A program made the position numbers and the translations under genes. Under the pieces are notes generated by a model, which worked only from the letters and a program-made list of their open reading frames with translations, was not told the DNA's origin and made no database searches. Positions 61,059 to 64,000 of a DNA stretch of 64,000 nucleotides are shown one piece after another. Source of the DNA: Bradyrhizobium sp. AZCC 1693 (lineage in GTDB: Bacteria > Pseudomonadota > Alphaproteobacteria > Rhizobiales > Xanthobacteraceae); assembly GCF_036924745.1 (NCBI RefSeq), contig NZ_JAZHSD010000001.1, positions 1,302,001-1,366,000 on the forward strand, in the 5' to 3' direction. Within the stretch, counting starts at the first letter, position 1. Every line of letters starts with the position of its first letter.

Positions 61059-63383
61059 TCAGCACCGAGCACCCGGAGGGCATTTCCGGGCGGCGGCCGC
61101 CGGAGCCGGCGCCGGACGCGGCGGAGGCGCAGCCATCCGAGCCTGCGGCGGTGGCGCGGCCATGCGAGGGGGTGGCGGGGGCGGCGCGGCCATACGCGGT
61201 GGCGGTGGTGCCGCCATCCTTGGTGGAGGCGACGGCGCAGCCATCCTGGCTGGGGGCGGCGCGGCCATTCGCGGCGGTGGAGCCGTTATACGGGGCGGTG
61301 GTGGGGACGGTGAAGCCACGCGGGCGGCGGGCGGCGGTGTAGGCCTTGCCACGTTTGCCGCGGAAGGCGGCGGCGCTCGCCGAAGTTCGGGCTGCAACTG
61401 GGGTTTCGGAGCTACAGCCGCGGCCGGCCTCCGAGGCGCGGCGGTGGTGCTGGGTGCAAGGCCGGAAACGCCCGGTTTCGGCGGAACAACCGGAACTGTG
61501 GGGGCCGTGGCCCCGATGGCGGGCCTGGCGCCAGTAGCAGCCGGAGCCACCGATCCCGGCGGCGTCGCGCGCGGCGCAGGCCTCGCGTTCGGATTGACGG
61601 CGGCACTCGGGGCCGGCGGCGCGCCCTTGGCGCCGGGAACCGGCAGGGCATTGGTCCTCGGCAAGGGCTGTGTCGTCGTCAGCCCGGCCGGCGCATTCAC
61701 CGGTTGCCTCGCATTCGGCACCCCGGTCTGCCCCGCTCCGGGCAAACCAGCTCTCGCGGCGGGATTGATCGTGGCGCTCGGCGGTACCGGCGCTTTGCCC
61801 TGCTGGATCAGCGTAGCCCGCTGCGCCACGGCAGGCGGCAGCCCAGGCGCAGCGCCACCCCGCCCCGGCGCAACCGTTCCGGCCGGTAAGCCCGCGGCTC
61901 CGACAGGCCTGGCGCCAGGTCCGGCCGCGGGCGCAGCCGGCGGCCGGTTGATCACGTTGTTGATGACGGTCGTGTTGTGGATGTTGGCAAAGATGATGTT
62001 GTTCGGCGGCGGCGCCACATAGCGCGGAGGCCGCACATAGACCGGTATCGGCACAAAGATCGGCTGCGGCAGGATGAACAGCCCGATCGGTGGCGGCGGC
62101 GGTTCCAGCACCACGAAATCGTCCGGCGGCGGCGGCAGGTAATAGACCGGCGCCGGTGGCGGCGGGACAAAATCGAACTCGGGATCGCCGAAGGCCAGCA
62201 CGGGACGATCGACATAGATGAACTCTTCCGGCGGCGGCGGCGGCACGTCGTAGTCGATGACGTCAAATGTCGGCGGCGGCTCGATCGGCGCGGTGAGAAT
62301 GGCGAGACGACGGCGCGCATCGGCCGCATGAGGCCCGTTCGGGTAGCGCCGCAGATACGACCAATAGGCGTTCGGGGTATCGGCGCGGTAAGTGCGGCGC
62401 CACGTGATGGCTTCGCGCCGCGCCGCCGCGATCGCCCTCACCCGCTTGGCCATCGGATCGTCGGGATAAGCGCCGAGAAAATCCTCATAGCCCTGCAGCG
62501 TGTCGCGCTCCAGCACCTGCGCGTAGGCGTCCTGCACACCGAGTTCGCGGATCGGCTTGCTGCGGACGGCGGCGACCTGATCCGCCGACGGCTGCGCCGG
62601 CGCATCCGGTGCGCGCTCGAAGAACGTGAAGGCCGCGTCGACCTTCTGGCTGTCCCAAGGCACCTGCGCGCCCTTGCTGGCTTCGTTCACGCGAAGCCGC
62701 AGGCGATTGAAGACTTCCGGCAGCGGCAAGCCGCCGGTCCGGATCATCTCGGCCAGCGACTGGGCGTAGATGCCATACGGCCCCTGCTCGGCCGGCGCCA
62801 CGGTTCCGGGCGCGGCGTTGAACGCGATCAGCATATGCGGGTCCGCCTCGACCAGCGCGAGACCGCTTGCGATCTGGCCGCTGACGAACGGCTGCTGCCG
62901 CGCCGCGTCCAGCACGACAATTCCGGCCTTCAGCGGCAGCGAGGCGAGTTGACGGATGTAGTCACCGGTCCGCAGCGCCTCGATCGGAACGTCGGAATCG
63001 CGGTTGATCGCGGAATCGACCGGCACGAAATAGTTCTCGCCAGCCAATTGCAGCCCGTAACCGGCCAGATACACCATCGCGACCGTGTCCGGCCCCGAGC
63101 TTTCGGCTTTCTGGATGAAGTCGCGAAAACTCTTGCGCAGTGTGTCGCCATCGAGATCGCGGGCGCCGATCACGTCGAAGCCGGCCGCCTGCAAGGTCTG
63201 CGCGATCAAGCCGGCATCGTTTGCCGCCGTCGCCAGCGGCGATTTCGCATAGGCGGCGTTGCCGACCACCAGCGCGATGCGCTTTTCCGGCTGCTGCGCG
63301 GCGGCGGTGTTCAAATGTCCAGCCAGTCCGGACATCACGACCAGACACATCGAGAAGATCGACAAACTTCTTGCTAACCGCAT
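61059..63383 (-). CDS. Pseudo-caspase (C14-fold) with Pro-rich repeat tail
   Basis: 774 residues. Signal peptide 1-30. Residues ~35-260 have the caspase/metacaspase fold (EKRIALVVGNAAYAKSP, GENYFVPVD). Where active enzymes have the catalytic His in a GHG motif, this has AGYG with Tyr109. Where they have Cys in LDACR, this has LDAAR with Ala161. Both catalytic residues are therefore lost. A helical/TPR-like middle follows (QGYEDFLGAYPDDPMAKRVR). The C-terminal ~400 residues are Pro/Ala-rich and end in tandem RMAAPPPP-type units and a terminal C-P-x-x-A-R-C. ATG at 63383 with GGTGG upstream. Periplasmic; likely a binding or scaffold protein. Confidence 0.85.
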   Translation of the reverse strand: MRLARSLSIFSMCLVVMSGLAGHLNTAAAQQPEKRIALVVGNAAYAKSPLATAANDAGLIAQTLQAAGFDVIGARDLDGDTLRKSFRDFIQKAESSGPDTVAMVYLAGYGLQLAGENYFVPVDSAINRDSDVPIEALRTGDYIRQLASLPLKAGIVVLDAARQQPFVSGQIASGLALVEADPHMLIAFNAAPGTVAPAEQGPYGIYAQSLAEMIRTGGLPLPEVFNRLRLRVNEASKGAQVPWDSQKVDAAFTFFERAPDAPAQPSADQVAAVRSKPIRELGVQDAYAQVLERDTLQGYEDFLGAYPDDPMAKRVRAIAAARREAITWRRTYRADTPNAYWSYLRRYPNGPHAADARRRLAILTAPIEPPPTFDVIDYDVPPPPPEEFIYVDRPVLAFGDPEFDFVPPPPAPVYYLPPPPDDFVVLEPPPPPIGLFILPQPIFVPIPVYVRPPRYVAPPPNNIIFANIHNTTVINNVINRPPAAPAAGPGARPVGAAGLPAGTVAPGRGGAAPGLPPAVAQRATLIQQGKAPVPPSATINPAARAGLPGAGQTGVPNARQPVNAPAGLTTTQPLPRTNALPVPGAKGAPPAPSAAVNPNARPAPRATPPGSVAPAATGARPAIGATAPTVPVVPPKPGVSGLAPSTTAAPRRPAAAVAPKPQLQPELRRAPPPSAANVARPTPPPAARVASPSPPPPRITAPPPRMAAPPPARMAAPSPPPRMAAPPPPRMAAPPPPPPRMAAPPPQARMAAPPPRPAPAPAAAARKCPPGARC

Positions 63384-63646
63384 GGTTTCCACCCTGTCGC
63401 CGCCCAAGCGCCGCATGGAACGCGCGTTAAGATGAACATGTCTTGAACAATTGCGCTCTCAGCAAGGCATTGCGCGGTCAAATCGCGCCTTGTGTCCCCG
63501 CTCCGCCCGGTTCCTGCACCGAAATTCACATTGTCGCGGTCGCCTGGCGGGCGTATCCTCTTGTCTTAATCGTGTTCGCCCGCATCGTGAGGCGACTGCG
63601 CGAGTTCCTCCCGGTGTGCGGATTGCCCAGCAATGGAGGAACTGCC

Positions 63647-64000
63647 ATGACCGTTTCCCCGACCTTGCAAAAATATCTGGATCAGAGCGTCACTTACGAC
63701 CTGATCCCCCACGCCCCTACCATGTCATCGACGCGCACAGCCGAGGCTTGCCACGTGCCGGGCGAGGCGCTGGCCAAGGCCGTCGTGCTGCGCCGTGACG
63801 GCGGTTACATGATGGCCGTTCTTCCGGCCTCCCATCACCTGCATCTGTCGGCGCTGAAAAGTCAGCTCGGCCACAAGGTTGATCTGGCGAGCGAAGAAGA
63901 AATCGAGCGCCTGTTCGAGGACTGTGACCGCGGGGCCGTACCGCCGCTCGGTGAATGCTACGGGCTGGACGTTATCATCGACGACAGCATCGATGCGCAG
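63647..64000 (+). CDS. YbaK/ProX-type aminoacyl-tRNA deacylase, truncated by window
   Basis: First 118 residues of a YbaK/EbsC-family protein, which hydrolyses mischarged tRNAs. MTVSPTLQKYLDQSVTYDLIPH, then HVPGEALAKAVVLRRDGGYMMAVLPA with the family Lys, and a later PPLGECYGLDVIID. GGAGGAACTGCC precedes the ATG. The frame continues past the end of the window. The 263-base gap to the pseudo-caspase start shows no gene. Confidence 0.85.
   Translation, partial: MTVSPTLQKYLDQSVTYDLIPHAPTMSSTRTAEACHVPGEALAKAVVLRRDGGYMMAVLPASHHLHLSALKSQLGHKVDLASEEEIERLFEDCDRGAVPPLGECYGLDVIIDDSIDAQ

Noticed and set aside
61162-62022. Gly-rich 286-codon plus-strand frame
   Set aside because: It is the complement of the Pro/Ala repeats of the pseudo-caspase; Gly runs are a by-product.

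Overview
The window reads as chromosome of a Bradyrhizobium-type alphaproteobacterium (Rhizobiales). Base composition is uniformly GC-rich. Gene sets match that group: pyrG/secG/tpiA, trpD-trpC-moaC, moeA-lexA, and an rpsB-to-lpxB envelope block. LexA operator half-sites have the alphaproteobacterial direct-repeat form GTTC-N7-GTTC, one gene carries a general-stress (EcfG-type) promoter, and several GTAG-footed REP hairpins are scattered between genes. I saw no rRNA, tRNA, CRISPR array, prophage or insertion sequence.

Layout. 1-9 kb: a truncated glutaminase, a 38-residue membrane peptide, an MFS transporter overlapping kdsA, a NIPSNAP protein, a tiny zinc-finger/HTH protein with twin operators, pyrG, secG, a regulator-acetyltransferase pair and tpiA. 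9-14 kb: ppiD, trpD, trpC and moaC on the plus strand. 14-28 kb: an accessory-looking stretch between moaC and moeA. It holds a GGDEF-EAL protein, small exported proteins, an NDUFA9-like epimerase, a secreted phospholipase-A2-like protein, orphan nuoB, a nuoD broken by one extra base, an sdhB paralogue and a CtpA-type protease. 28-34 kb: moeA, lexA, two small conserved proteins and comEC. 34-41 kb: a second accessory block with an SPW protein, a type I glutamine synthetase, class V FBPase, a pyrophosphate-type phosphofructokinase and glnS. 41-44 kb: gltX and gltA.

44-61 kb is one long minus-strand run joining translation and envelope building: rpsB, tsf, pyrH, frr, uppS, cdsA, dxr, rseP, bamA, lpxD, fabZ, lpxA, lpxI, lpxB. 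Many junctions overlap (TGATG or GTGA), which suggests coupled expression. Two exported-protein genes sit between fabZ and lpxA, where these genes are usually adjacent. 61-64 kb: a large caspase-fold protein that has lost both catalytic residues and ends in proline-rich repeats, then a truncated YbaK-family deacylase.

Most of the window is conserved housekeeping sequence. The best second looks are: the zinc-finger mini-regulator with two matched inverted repeats over its promoter; the pseudo-caspase; the secreted PLA2-like protein; the nuoD frameshift; the glnA-FBPase-PPi-PFK cassette; and two gene remnants (comEC 5' end, and the 3' end of a paralogue of the protein at 30584) that mark old rearrangements. 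Start codons were reassigned from sequence where a Shine-Dalgarno site or family N-terminus favoured an internal start. All functional names rest on motifs read by eye, not on searches.
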